A stretch of 62,000 bases of DNA. It comes from Zygnema cylindricum. Taxonomy: Eukaryota > Streptophyta > Zygnematophyceae > Zygnematales > Zygnemataceae. Positions 20,111 to 32,010 of this stretch are shown here, one piece after another. Location: NCBI GenBank assembly GCA_037447655.1, contig JBBHKE010002185.1, positions 1 to 62,000 on the forward strand, given 5' to 3'. The notes under the pieces were generated by a model. It had not been told where the DNA came from and did no database searches. It saw nothing but the letters and a program-made list of their open reading frames with translations. Made by a program: the position numbers and the translations under genes. The first letter of the stretch is position 1; each line of letters begins with the position of its first letter.

Positions 20111-21050
20111 GTATCGCGTATCTCAAAAAGTGAAACATCCAATGGTCAAGAATTACTCCTACATCATTGAAGCCTCCCGACAGCTTTCCAGTAACGATGT
20201 TTCGTCTGACAAAAAAAAAATCATGGTAGGACTCTGTACGACGCTGTACGACTCTGTACGGCGCTGTACGAAAACGTACGGCGTCCAATATTGAACCCCA
20301 TTTTTCGTCTAATGGAATGTTACCCTTAGTTTGACTTGTTGCATTTTATGCGCAAAGGACATCTGTACTTTAAAATAAATGATAGTTTTGTACCGCTAAA
20401 GTTTTTCTCGTACGGAATTGCGTTTTGGGTCAAAACAACAGGAGAAAGTCGATACTTTAATACACGGGGACGCACCCTTAGACGTACAGTACGGTCGAAA
20501 AAAGAATCAAAAGCGTGATATTCCTAACTGCGTGTGTTAAATTTACACGTGTAGAAAAAACGTTTAAACTGGCTTACGGCCTCTGCTCCCTCAACAGCCG
20601 CCATTATTCCAAGTGTGGTCATTTTGGGGTCGAATTTCGCAATGGCCACTCTTTGCGGCCACGGGATGACTGCGCACATACTTTAGAATTCGCCGAGTGG
20701 CGAGTACAAACTAAAGGGACAAAAAGTACAAGAAGGTTGGAAGTTTGCGAAAAATAAAAACTTTGTGGCTCTTTTACGCGTGTCAGTACACTATAATGGG
20801 ATTATCTTCCAAATTTGGGAAATAGACTTCCTCCATTCAATGTCTAAAAATGTTTTTCAAAGGTTTCACGGGCAGCTTCATTTATTCATGTTTTTTAGTT
20901 TGCTCTGTTTATCATGTGCGTATTAAACTAAACGGGCCAATTGGGTTTCCCGCGTCTATCACAATCATTGAGCTTCTATGGGCATCGCATTTGCAAAATG
21001 ACATCTTTTGGCTAGTGTGCGAAAAACGTTGAATCTCGTCGTCCAAGTAG
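20111..21050. other. Non-coding; short GTACGAC repeat
   Basis: CTGTACGAC-type units repeat about five times at 20234-20282. TTTTTCGTCTAATGGAATG (20301 region) resembles TTTTCGTCTAACGGAACTC at about 17813, probably ends of related elements. No gene seen. Confidence 0.45.
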
Positions 21051-21079
21051 TCCTCCACCGAGTCTTTTGGTTGCGTTTT

Positions 21080-22015
21080 ACCGTCAACGTGTCTCAATTG
21101 CACTTCAACAGGCGCAAGTTGCGGCTCTCCTTGGACGTAGCACACTCACGGAAGATCGGCGGGGTCTTTCACACCTTCCGCCATGGGACCCATTTCACAT
21201 CCATGATCTTTATGGTTGTGGACCTTAGTTTGTCTACGGGTAGTCTAGTCTAGGTTATTTTTTCATTTCGTAGGCTGTCTAAGTCTTTTATTATTTTGTT
21301 TTGGTTCTTAGCTCTTGTTAGTATTGTTCTGTTTCGTCTCAGTTTAAGGCGTAGATTACTTTCTTGTGACTTTTGTAATCTCCAAGTGTTTTTGTTCAGT
21401 TTTACCGTTTTTGTACTCATATGGTTGTGCCATCGCAATTTTTGCAATAAAGATTTCCATTTTGCCCCCAGATAGGGAGAATCCCTAATATTCCATGAAA
21501 ATCATATTTCACCCGACTGCAAACAAACCTGGATCAATTTCAAAACTTTGAAAAGATACAATTTAAATAATTTATAAGCCATTATCTACAGATAGGAAAA
21601 AACCAACATTTTTTGAAAGTAAGAGGAGATAGTACAAATAGAGAGAAAATATTTATTGCTAAGAGGAGGGGAAAGCCATAGGGGTAAAACGGGGTGTAAA
21701 AGAACACGTTTAAAGACTACAATAGCTAAGAGAAAATTGGCAAAGGCATAGAGACCAATAAAAAAGGCAACACAAACTAAAGAAGTAACCCCCAATACTA
21801 ACTAAAACTACAAAAGATGACTACCCACAAACAAAAGAAGTCTAAAGTAAATGAGTACCTCGTAACAAATTAAAGTCCACAACACCGAAGATTGTGGGGA
21901 TGCATTAGGTGGGAGATTTGGGATGCCATCGTGCTTGGTCGGAGGAGAGCCGCGACTTGTGCTGGCTGATGCACATTGATGGTAAAAAGAAGTGAGAAGG
22001 CTCAATGGAGGACCA
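21080..22015. repeat. Inverted pair of a diverged dispersed repeat
   Basis: Plus 21092-21230 and minus 22010-21870 share CAAGT(T/C)GCGGCTCTCCT and a later GTTGTGGAC phrase at roughly 70 percent identity. They look like two old transposon fragments in opposite orientation. Between them (21260-21850) I see nothing further. Confidence 0.4.
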
Positions 22016-22069
22016 CCAAGACCTCTAGGCTCAAAAGTTTTATACGCACAATTGCATAACAAATCGTTT

Positions 22070-23380
22070 AAACGACTTCTCCAAAGCGGCTAAAAGGTTC
22101 GATACAAATTGGACTAACTGACTTAGTGAGTCGCGATGAGTATAATTTCTTTGCTTGGAAGCTAGTGGGTCTCAAATAGTCGTACCCGTGTGCAATGTTG
22201 CACGAGAAGGAAAGTGTGTCCTAGTTCGATTCGTGAGCACCACATATCTAAGAGTCATCCCAAACCCGTGGGGGAATACCATGTCAACCCAAGGACCGCG
22301 AAGACATGTAAACTACTCGCGAGGAAGGATTATGTGGGTAACCTCTCGATTTATTGTGAATCTTACTTAGCAGCAACCTCATGAATTTCATCGCTCACCA
22401 AATTTCACGCAAAAGTTTATTCCACCCTATGCGAGGAACAAAGTAAAGGAACCTCTTCCAAATCAACCAGTAGGTTGCAAACGATGTATCACCAATTTAA
22501 GTGACGATAGTGACTGACAACTCGAAGTATAGGTTAATGATACCCTTTTTAGAGATACACATCATTTACGCACAAATGTTGCTCGGTGTACACCACAAAA
22601 AATCCAGGTTATGCTTCACCAAGATAATACAAAGATTTTTCGATAACCATATGTCCAATTATTGACAATATTATATCTCCAATTCGTCAATACAGATGGA
22701 ACGATACACTCGTTTATCTTCGCCGTGCAGGGTGCGGTCATACCTGGGCTACTATTTTGAATCGTGTTATAAATTTGCAATTGAACAACCGTGGACCAAA
22801 ACTACTGAAATTGTTGACCTTCCTAGAAATTTGAGTGTCGGCTCTAATTCCTGTATGTTGCAATAAGCATAGACATCGCTTGTGTCTTTCGGCTGAAGGG
22901 AGAAGTACCTCACCTGTTTGTTCTTTCCAATAAGTATACGCTACACTTTTATTATGAGTACAAGCTTCCAATCGATAAATTGCAAAACAGATGACCACGT
23001 GTGCTTAGAAGTGTGGTGTGAAAACACTCACTGTCACTTTCTAACGAAGCCGTATGTTAAGATGGAAGAATCACATTTCACATCGAGAGGAAATTGAAAG
23101 TGTAAAACCAAAAACCTAAAGATATTTTCTGAAGTTTGTTCCAGTTTTTCACCCCAAGGCTAAAAGCCATACAAAAAATTGGGAAGCCGAGAACTGGAAA
23201 AATTGGAAAGAAACGAAAGCCAAAAAGCAAAACCGGAACCAGAATTTAAAAATTTGGGAATGCAAACAAATACAAATATTTCAACAGCAAAAACAGTTTC
23301 ACATCTTTTGGTACTCTTTTCCAACAATACAAAAGTATCCAAAGAATTAATTCAGATTACGGTCATAGACAGGTGTTCAG
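22070..23380. other. Non-coding; one weak exon-like frame
   Basis: A minus-strand stretch ending in a GTGAGG donor (about 22910-22990, peptide with RLEACTHNKSVAYTYWKEQ) looks exon-like but matches no family I know. Nothing else is supported. Confidence 0.3.
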
Positions 23381-24240
23381 AAACAGACTTCCTCTCTCTC
23401 CCTCTCTCTCTCCCTGCCTCTCCCACCTATCCAAACATTGTCGTCTTTCGCTTCTCTATCAAATTATGTGAACAGAACCTTCAAATCAGTACAAAAAAAG
23501 TGGACCTTCATCCGGAAAAGAGAAAAACAACATAAACATATCTATAAAAGAAAATGAGGAAAGGAAATAGAGAAGAAATGAAAAATAAAACAGCCGTTCC
23601 ACTTCTATATCTCTAACTAAGAGAAAAAGAAAGTTAAAATTATTCGGAACACAATGTTACAAATCTATAGGCCTTTTTTTTTTAAAGAAGAAAAGAAAAT
23701 GTTCTTTCTTTTTCTCATCATGGCTCGTAAAGCTGTAAAAACTCAAAAAGAAAAAAGAAAAAAAAAACTAGAACACTTTTTGCAAACTACGAACTCTCTC
23801 AAAAAACGTCGATTTTTTTTACATCATCAATATACATATTTTGATTCTATTTTTTTTCCTTTTTGCTTCTTTTTCCTTAAAATAGTGAACCTCCGAAATC
23901 CTCCAAATTATCAAATTGAAGACACAAAAACTATATTCCATTTCCCCCCCTTTCTCTTTTTACACCTTTTTCCTTTTTCTTGTTTTTTCCTCCTTTTATA
24001 CTTTTTCTCACTTTTCCTTTTCCCTTAAACGACCAAATCCGTTGTTTTTTACGCGCTCTGATTTTGCTCGCAAGCTGTTGTCTGCGATGAGATTCGCCTG
24101 TCCCATCATTACCTGTTTGCAGAAAGACAAAAAGGACAAAAAGACAAATTGACAAAACGCGAAGAAAAACAAAGGGAGACAGACAAGGCAAGAACAATCA
24201 GGAAAATGAGAAAGGCAAAGAGAAACCTTAAAAGTAAATG
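23380..24240. repeat. CT microsatellite and T/A-rich low-complexity tract
   Basis: CTCTCTCCCTCTCTC at about 23390-23430, then poly-T and poly-A rich DNA (23680-24240). Reading frames here are Phe/Lys-rich composition products. Confidence 0.75.
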
Positions 24241-25640
24241 CTATAATAAATAGTTTGGGACCATTTGGGAAAACTCTTCGAAAAAAGACAAGGATCCTGA
24301 GTCGATGATGGTTGATGGTAGTTTTTTGCTTGAACTACCATCAACAAACTTTCAGGATAAAAATGGATGTAGAAACTTAGCGATGTACATCCAATAGGCC
24401 TTGCCGCTAATCAATACGTACTTTTTGAGGGGTAACAATAATCGATATATTGAACGGCCAATAATCGCAACACGACATTGATTGGAATTATCCATCTCAG
24501 TTTTTACAGATTAAAAAAGCTGTCATGTGAAGCTTTTAAAATGGCAGGTCACAGCTGTACAATTATGGTCATAATTTAATTTAGGAGGGACAAGAAGAGA
24601 TGAGGTGGAGGTGGAAGAGAGGGGAGGAGAAAAGAGGAGAGGATAGGCGAGGAGGGGAAGTTGTTTTCGTCTGATTGTCTGTCCTAATTCTTTGATTCAC
24701 AGATGATAACAGATGACGGAGGGCTTCTAGGGAAGACAGGAAATATCTAACCCTAAAATCCTTAAGAGTGCGCTTGAAACCTTCTTTAGGATCCTGGGAT
24801 GTCTTCTCTTCAGACTAATCTTGTCCACGACAACGTACAAATGTCCCCCTTTCCGACAGATCTCAATCATTGAAAATGTGCAAAACACATTTGAAAACTT
24901 CGCATTTCAAGAATTTGTACAATATCTTACTGTACTCAGTTTTTTGCAGTACACATTCAGCTGTAAAATATCAAAAACCTTTAGTGAGAAAAAAAAAAAA
25001 TCGGCCGACCATCGGCGATCATCGCGATGTCGATAGTTATCGGCGAACCGACAACTATCGATTTTTCAAAATCTTAATAACACAATGTACCAACAAAGCA
25101 ATATATCGTCTGCAATTTCAATCGTTGTACATCACTACAAAAAATACAAACTGATACGTGAAAAGAAACTGTCAATAGCGGATAGCTTAAATTCTTTAGC
25201 ACTAAAATACAGCGTACGTACTTGGGTTACTTGCAATGAAACTCAAGTAATCTCATCCTTCCCTCTGTCTCTCTCTCCCTCACCCTCAAGATTGAACATT
25301 ATTCCATGATTATTGATGAATATTGTTGATAGTGATTATTGATAATGATTATGGATACAAGCACAAAAGACAGGCTTACTAAGATTCTTTTCGTCCACAT
25401 ATTTAAAAGGTTTAATTAAGGCTATTATTTCGGGTTTTAAGATTTTGTTTAGGAAGGTCTTGCTAATGTACCAGACGTGTCTACATTTTAAGAAACAACA
25501 ATCCTAAAGCCCAATCTTGGTGGAGAAGAAAAACAGGACAATCGGGACTCGAAGAGGAACAACTACTAAAAGTTAGAATAAAAGATCGATTAGAACCGGT
25601 CCCACTCCCACCTGCAATTATCCACAAATGCCAAAAAACC
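24241..25640. other. Non-coding with hairpin and hAT-MITE-like fragments
   Basis: GTTGATGGTAGTT (24311-24323) pairs with AACTACCATCAAC (24333-24345). TATCG-rich patches near 24435-24470 and 25000-25065 resemble the subterminal parts of the hAT MITE family but lack ends. A purine-rich stretch lies at 24580-24660. No gene. Confidence 0.4.
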
Positions 25641-25642
25641 GT

Positions 25643-27198
25643 GGGATTTAAACTCGCGCCAGCGATGTTTTAAAAAAATCGGACCATTTGAAAACCAATA
25701 GGAAAAAAAAAAAATCTGTCATTTTGGCCTTTCGGTAAAGGAATTACTATTTTCGGACAATTGAACTACAACGTGAATTAGTACATTCGTGCACGACTAT
25801 TACGAGCTCATTGAACTCGGCTAGACCGTCATTATTTTCAGTCTGAGGCGATGGACCTTGCGGTAGGCTGGAGGAAAACGTATTGCACCCGACATTAAGG
25901 CGATGAGAATATTTTACAGTTTACACCGGATTCTTAGAGCTAAATTCGTATTCTGACAACTGACAGGTGACATGATTCCATCATATCATTTGTTTAAATA
26001 TGGAGGACAAGGGGTTTTTTTCTACCCATTTGTCCATTTAGTTTTTCAAGCCGATTATCAGATATCGAGCTTGAAACAGAAAGGGGTCTATCGAGGGTCA
26101 AAAAAATACCCCGTATTGAACATCTAAATACACCGAACATTTGAATAAAAAATACCCCGTAACAACTATATAGTGTATACAGTATCATACAATATAGTGC
26201 ATAGTACTAGAGTATAGTAAAAACTATATGCTTACATATGTATCAGCGATAACAAATTTATTCATCTATATCAGGCTCCTTTGCTGTTTGATTCCCAATA
26301 ATATCGGTTATAGGAATTATTGCGATAGGAAATTTACAGAGAACAGAGCACTAGTATCCATGGCTGCTTAAATTTGTAACACTGTATATATCAAAGCAGG
26401 ATCTTCGATACATGATGCACGATACGTGCGGAGAGGTATAGTATCAACAGAGGGAACTGCTAGCGAAACGAAAAAAAAAACAAAATCCTACAAAATGTGA
26501 AACGGAGTGAACTGAAGGTCACGTTACTGAAAATTACGGACAGATGACCAATAACTGAGCACGCTCCAGCCATCCAATTATACCTCAATAGCCCGCTATG
26601 GTATCCAGCAAAGCCTACATGCTTTTTCTGCCTTTGAGTATATTCTGTAAGATCCCCCCTCGGAATCAAATTTGGTTCAGTAAAAAATTTCGATTCGTCA
26701 AAAACTGATTTTTTTGGTCATCGATATTTCTGGGATTTGAACAGCAATGTTTTTAAAAAAATCGGACCATTTGAAAACCAATAGGAAAAAGATGAAATCT
26801 GTACTTTCCGCCTTTTGTTAAAAGAAAATAGTATTTTCGGCAAATTGAACTACTACAAGAAATGTTTTTTTCGTACTTCACTATGACAAGCTCATTGAAC
26901 TCGGCTAGACCGTAATTATTTTCAGTCTGAGGCGATGGACCCTGCGGAAATCATATTGCACCCGACATTAAGGCGATGAGATTATTTTAGAGTTTACACG
27001 GGATTCTTAGAGCTGAATTTGTAGTCTGACAACTAACAGGTGACATGATTCCGTCATATCATTTGTTTTAATATAGAGGACCAAGGGATTTTTTTCTATC
27101 CATTCGTCCTTTTTGTTTTTCAAGCCGATTATCAGATATCGACCTCGACACAGAAAGGGGCCTACTGAGGGTCAAAAAAATACCCCGTATCAAACATC
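25643..27198. repeat. 480-bp direct repeat pair
   Basis: 25643-26124 and 26732-27198 are similar over their lengths: shared AAATCGGACCATTTGAAAAC, GCTCATTGAACTCGGCTAG and GAGGGTCAAAAAAATACCCC. The 600-bp interval has no clear domain. They could be LTRs of a small element or a segmental duplication; ends are not TG...CA and I see no target duplication. Confidence 0.75.
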
Positions 27199-27377
27199 GA
27201 GAAAATGTCCTCGATATAATACACTATAAAAAACACACTTACTGCTCTGCTTTCACAAAGAGAAACAGATGTCGAAAATAGGCAGTTAAAAAAACAGCAA
27301 TGGCAACGTAATTGGAAAGGAAACAAAAACAGAAGTTGAATGAAAATGGAAATGGAAATGGAAACAGAAAAACTCAC

Positions 27378-27535
27378 CGTTGCATTGTGCCCCATAAGTG
27401 AAGGGAAGACGAGTGATGTGACCGAAAACCCATCTTCCGATACCGACGAGAAGCAGTAAAATTGCAGTATTGCAAATGACAAGTGTCATCCAGGCCACCA
27501 CCACTAACAGAACCAGACGAGCCACAAATGTGTCC
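27378..27535 (-). CDS. Internal exon of a SUD1/CER9-like (Doa10/MARCH6-type) E3 ubiquitin ligase
   Basis: A 158-bp exon bounded by a minus-strand acceptor (TTTTTTTGGAACAG before 27535) and a strong GTGAGT donor (27372-27377). It encodes a membrane segment VARLVLLVVVAWMTLVICN, then GRWVFGHITRLPFTYGAQCN. From memory this resembles the plant SUD1/CER9 stretch with LLxxAWMTLL, GRALF and LPxTHGIKCND. SUD1 is a RING-CH ubiquitin ligase of the ER membrane acting in sterol and cutin-wax control. The rest of the gene is not found with confidence. Downstream sequence is repeat-filled, so this is either a gene with transposon-rich introns or an orphan fragment. Confidence 0.6.
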
Positions 27536-27580
27536 CTGTTCCAAAAAAATCCCAATTTGTTCCCATTATTCTTAAAATAT

Positions 27581-28006
27581 TAGTGGTGTATCGGGTCAAA
27601 ACTTATCGCGAAAAAACCGATACTGATAATTATCGGTTATCGAACGGTGAGGGGTCCCCGTATATCGCTCCGGAACCAACAATTTTTCTATCGCCGAAAA
27701 GTGTAGAAAATATAGTTTACTATATCATAGTACTTAATACTATGTCGTAATACATTTTACACATTATATAGTATGGCATGCCACGTCACGGCATCCGTAC
27801 AAGGACAGTACAAGTGTACAGTCTGAACCGTACAGTTATCGCCGATAATTATCAGGCCCGATATTCATCGATAATTTATCGCGATATTTCAGTTTTTTAT
27901 AGCGATAATTCCGTTATCGATATACCGGACCAATATATCGGTTATCGGTAGGTCAAAAAAAGGTACGTATCGGTTATCGGCAAATGGCTACCAATACAAA
28001 ACACTA
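27581..28006. mobile_element. hAT-type MITE, copy 2 (426 bp) with 8-bp target duplication
   Basis: Ends TAGTGGTGTATCGGG and ...ACCAATACAAAACACTA form imperfect inverted repeats. They are flanked by TAAAATAT at 27573-27580 and 28007-28014, an exact 8-bp duplication. It shares TATCG-rich subterminal DNA and the GGCATGCCACG core with copies 1 and 3. It lies just upstream of the SUD1-like exon on that gene's strand, so it would sit in an intron. Confidence 0.88.
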
Positions 28007-28014
28007 TAAAATAT

Positions 28015-28910
28015 TCTTTAAGTAGTCCCAAAATGTTCCTAAATTGATCCCAAGACCTTCCTAAACATTCCTTAAACATTTCCAAATATGTTAAAAAAGT
28101 TCCAAAATGTCTCCTGAATGTTTCCAGCTTGTTAATCCAAACAGTTCGGAACTTCCTACAACAAGAACATAAGAATAATCGTTTTTATCACGATCATTTC
28201 ATCAAGGGTTTCCAAGTTTTGTAAAGGATAAAATTCCAATCTAAATTTCCAAGAAGCTATGTAAGAAAGGAAGTATCAATATGAACATGAATAGTTCTAA
28301 AACTAAACAATTCTACAAGAAAGACAACAAACAAAAAATGACCATTGAATAATGTGAGCGTTACAAGTCAAAACAGAAAAAACCAGGATCTGACGCTAAA
28401 AACAGAGAACCTAAGGATTATCTCCAAATCTAACAATATCAGATAAAAAAATAAGAATTGTTTTTAATAAACTTCCAATCTAAATTTCCAAGAAGCTACA
28501 TAAGAAAGGAAGTATCAATATGAACATAAATAGTTCTAAAACAATTCTACAGGACAGAAAGTACAAAAATTACCGTTGAAGGTCCGGAACCGAAAATATA
28601 TTCAAATAGCTCTAGTTTTGGGTATAGAGACAACTCTTTTGAGCTTTAAATATATAGCCTTCCCGAAAACTACCAGAGAAACTATTTTTTAAAAGGAGAG
28701 AATGGATATGGACACGAACAAGAAAGATGGATATGAAAAATGAATGAGGAGACGATGAATAAGGTGAGGAGAATATAAAGCTAAATATGAAAGGAATAAA
28801 GCTTTGTGGAGTGTGTACTTTAAAACTTTCAAGAGCTTTCTTAAGGCTTTTTACTGTTTTTAGAAGTTCTTAAAAGTTTTTAAGAGCACAGTAGATTTTT
28901 CTGGAGTTCC
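28015..28910. repeat. Non-coding with a duplicated 75-bp phrase
   Basis: CTAAATTTCCAAGAAGCTA through ATGAACATRAATAGTTC occurs at about 28240-28310 and 28480-28545. No gene seen. Confidence 0.55.
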
Positions 28911-29324
28911 TTAGACGTACTCTTCTTCATCTCCTCCTTCTTCTTCCTCCCCCGCTTGTTCAGATCCCTTCCTCTGTACTACCTCTCCCTCCTCTCTCCC
29001 CTCTATTTCACGCCTCACATTCTCAACCGCAGGAGCTATAGCTCCTGGAAGAGGAGCAGGTGGAGGCGGTGGAGGAGGAGGGGGAGGAGGAGGAGGGGCA
29101 CCCTCGAGAAAAAGGTTTCCTCCTACCAGGGACATTCTGACGTCTGTTCTCTCTTCCCTCTCCTCCTCCTCCACCTCCTCCATGATTATTATTATTATTA
29201 TCAGCTCGTGGGAGTAAGAATCCTGAGAGACCGAAAACTTTTCCCGCAATTTGTGAAGCAATGTCCCAAAACTCGTTTCATTGCTAAACGAGGACGAAAA
29301 TGTTCGATGGAAAACGGGACACAA
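28911..29324 (-). other. Acidic and polyproline reading frame, possible exon
   Basis: A minus-strand frame with an Ile run (ATT/TAA triplets), an acidic block MEEVEEEEREER, a run of 13 prolines at about 29060-29100 and a Glu/Gly-rich tail. It lies upstream of the SUD1-like exon on the same strand, and such ligases have acidic low-complexity linkers. The frame could equally be a product of trinucleotide repeats on both strands. No domain is recognised. Confidence 0.25.
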
Positions 29325-31120
29325 AACATGAATAAAAGCATATCGGCAGGAATCTCCGAGAAAGGATCAGAAAATCTGCAAAAAACGCATCAGTTTTCTT
29401 AAGACATCAGTTGTCCTGAAGACCAGTTTTCACTTAGACAGATGTCGATTGACAAGGGAAAGGAAAAGTGGCATTCGATGAAATAAAATTCGATTCATAT
29501 TTTGCGATTATGCATCTTAATTGGCTATATTTTACATTTTTGCTTTTGGGTGAGAAGGAGAGTAGTAAATGAAGACTCCATTCTCTACAGCCTGTGAGTT
29601 TGCTTCAAATAGAAATTTAATAATCTTACATTCTTCCCCCACTGCCTCTAACCAACACACGGAACAGAAAAATTCACAATTTTTATATTCAAAACTTGAG
29701 TTTTAAGAAAAATGTGCCACCCCCAATAAAGATGATACTAGAAAACTCTGAAAAGGTCAATATCACGTAAACGTTTACGAAACGACAATTTAAATAGTGG
29801 AAAGAAAAAACAAAAACAGTTCACAAACACACACCGAAAAACACAAAAAGTTCACAGAAACAAGCCGAGAACCACAGAAAGCTTACAAAAACCCACCGAG
29901 AAATAGAAAAGTTTACTAAATTAAGCTGATAACCGGAAAACGTTACCAGAAGTTCACAAAAAAACAAGAAAAAACAAAAAGAAAGTACCAAAGTTGAGAG
30001 GAAACACTTATTCTGCTGCTTGAGGTACCGCAGAAAGGACATATACGTTGATTATTTAATTTTACTAGCTAAAAAAAAAAACACAAAAATAAATAAATAA
30101 ACGAATCTGCATAATTATTTTTATCTAATCAACACTAATTCTGGTGCATGAGCCATCGCAGAAAGTACACAGTTGAGAAATCCCAAAAAACAAAAACAAA
30201 ACTTACCGTTTGAAAAAATACAAAAATAGCCCGAATTTTTTTTCAAAGAAATAGCGAAACATCCAAAAAAAAAAAAAACTGAAAATACCACATCCCCCCT
30301 TAATACAATAAATATTGTGCACATTCTTCACAAAAAAACCCAAAACCATCAAACTCTATTCAGAACTCAGCTCCTCCCCCTAAAAAACTTCCCCCAAAAA
30401 GCCCCAAAAAGCCCCAAAAAAACCTCTAAAGAATCAAAAAACAAAAAAAAAACACGATGTAGAGGTAGGGAAAAAAGTTCAAGGGAGATTTGTTTTTCGG
30501 TTCTGTAGGAGACTGCAAAAGAAGGTTTACAAATGTCCTAGTATTGAAACAATTGTGCATTGGGCCTGCGTCCGTTTTGGAGGATATATGTGGGCTAATC
30601 GCTTTGGAGTTGTAGGAATGCATTCCTGTAGTAGGTTTTATTAGAGCTGATTTCTGGTTGTATCTAGTATCTCAATCCCAAAAAACCCCAGAAAAAAATT
30701 CTGAAAAAAATCCTAGAACAAACCTTATCGTTCTCCGTCTAACCCACACTAATTTCGGTGCAAAAAAAGCACGGGTCGAGAAATCCTCCCCCCAAAAAAA
30801 AACCGGAAATAGTCTAAAAAAAACTCAAAACATCTCAAAAGAAACCCAGAAAAGTCATCATCATCATTTTTTTCCACCTTAAATTTGTCGCAGAGCCTAC
30901 GAGTTTGAAAAATCCCAGAAAAACAAATCCCAAAAAATCAAAAAAAGCCATAATGTTTTTTAAAAAAGTCAAAAGTTCCTCACCATTTAGTTACAGGAGG
31001 AGAATATTCAGGTTCACAAGACTCAGCCATATGTTCCACAAATCGGAGCAATCCCTGCCGATCGAGAAGAAAACAGAAAACAAAGAAAAGATTGCGTAAA
31101 AAAGAAAAAAACCTGGAGAG
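29325..31120. other. A-rich non-coding DNA with repeated phrases
   Basis: Plus strand rich in CCCAAAAAA and CACAAAAA runs (29800-30980). A short phrase with CAGAAAG(G/T)ACA recurs near 30030 and 30160, and ACACTAATTCTGGTGCA near 30130 resembles ACACTAATTTCGGTGCA near 30745. Two exon-like minus stretches (about 30515-30618 and 30985-31057) have acceptor and donor signals but no recognisable product. Confidence 0.35.
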
Positions 31121-31309
31121 AAAAAGAGACCAGCTCTCCTTCTCTCTCGCTCTTCCTGTTAACCGACCGCCCGCGCCGGATCCGAAACGGATTCGGTTGC
31201 CAAATTTTGGGGGTCGGGCGGTTACGGTCGGTTGATTCACCTGGGAAAAAAAAACGGTCGGTTACGGTCGGTCAACCAAAAAACCAAAAAAAATGAAAAT
31301 TTTGTACTG

Positions 31310-31760
31310 TCCCTATAATCCAACGTTCTTGTACTTTGTACTCTTTGGTATCGTGGAAGTACGTGACGTCATGATTAACGTCGCAAATCTGACACGGTAC
31401 TGTAGTAACGCTATTCATTTCGCAAATCTTAGGGAACGCGAAAAAACGTCGCAAATCTGACACGGTACACCGCCAATCGTTATTAGCGTGTAAGTTTTTT
31501 TAGCGTATACGAATAATTAGCGTGGTTTACGCTAATTGGGAATTTGGAAATTTTCGAAGAAATCGTCTATTCTATTGAGAATTAGGGTTTTTTTTAAATA
31601 ATGTGGATAATTATATTTGAGAAAAAAAAAAAAAAAGCGGGACGGACTTAGCGTACACAACGCTAATAACGATTGGCGGTGTAGTACACTGTTCATTTCG
31701 CAAATCTTAGGCAACGCGAAAAATCGTAATTATTGGTTTATTCATAAGTCGTACATTATT
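31310..31760. repeat. Left direct repeat flanking the hAT gene
   Basis: TACTTTGTACTCTTTGGTAT through GCAAATCTGACACGGTA (to 31467), then 31682-31760, matches 35385-35575 in the same orientation. It is split by a 214-bp MITE. Neighbouring ACGGTCGGTTACGGTCGG tracts (31160-31290) also recur near 35700-35760. Confidence 0.85.
31468..31681. mobile_element. Stowaway-type (Tc1/mariner) MITE, 214 bp
   Basis: Perfect inverted ends starting CACCGCCAATCGTTATTAGC (22 bp) and flanked by TA on both sides (31466-31467, 31682-31683). The duplicated copy of this region at about 35517 reads GACACGGTAGTACAC without the insert, that is, an empty site with a single TA. Size, TA duplication and lack of coding fit a Stowaway MITE. 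Confidence 0.92.
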
Positions 31761-32010
31761 GCAAAGTGCTAATTACGCATTTTATACCGTGTTTCCACAA
31801 ATATATCATATTATTATGACAATGTCATGCAACATGTAGTAATAATTGGTAAAACAATCAGTAAAAATCAAACTATTACGTCAATTTCCCACGACTAGTC
31901 TTAATTATTGGCGTACTCACATGTGTCAAACAATAAATCGATAAATTGAATTGCTATTTAAGTTAGAGAAACTCCACCACAATTCAAACAAAACTTAGTC
32001 ATACACTAAA

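Noticed and set aside
23654-24152. Phe/Lys-rich frames
   Set aside because: Poly-T and poly-A low-complexity DNA with no domain.
26460-26669. Next exon of the SUD1-like gene
   Set aside because: It has an acceptor-like start and an open frame, but the peptide does not resemble the expected ligase sequence.
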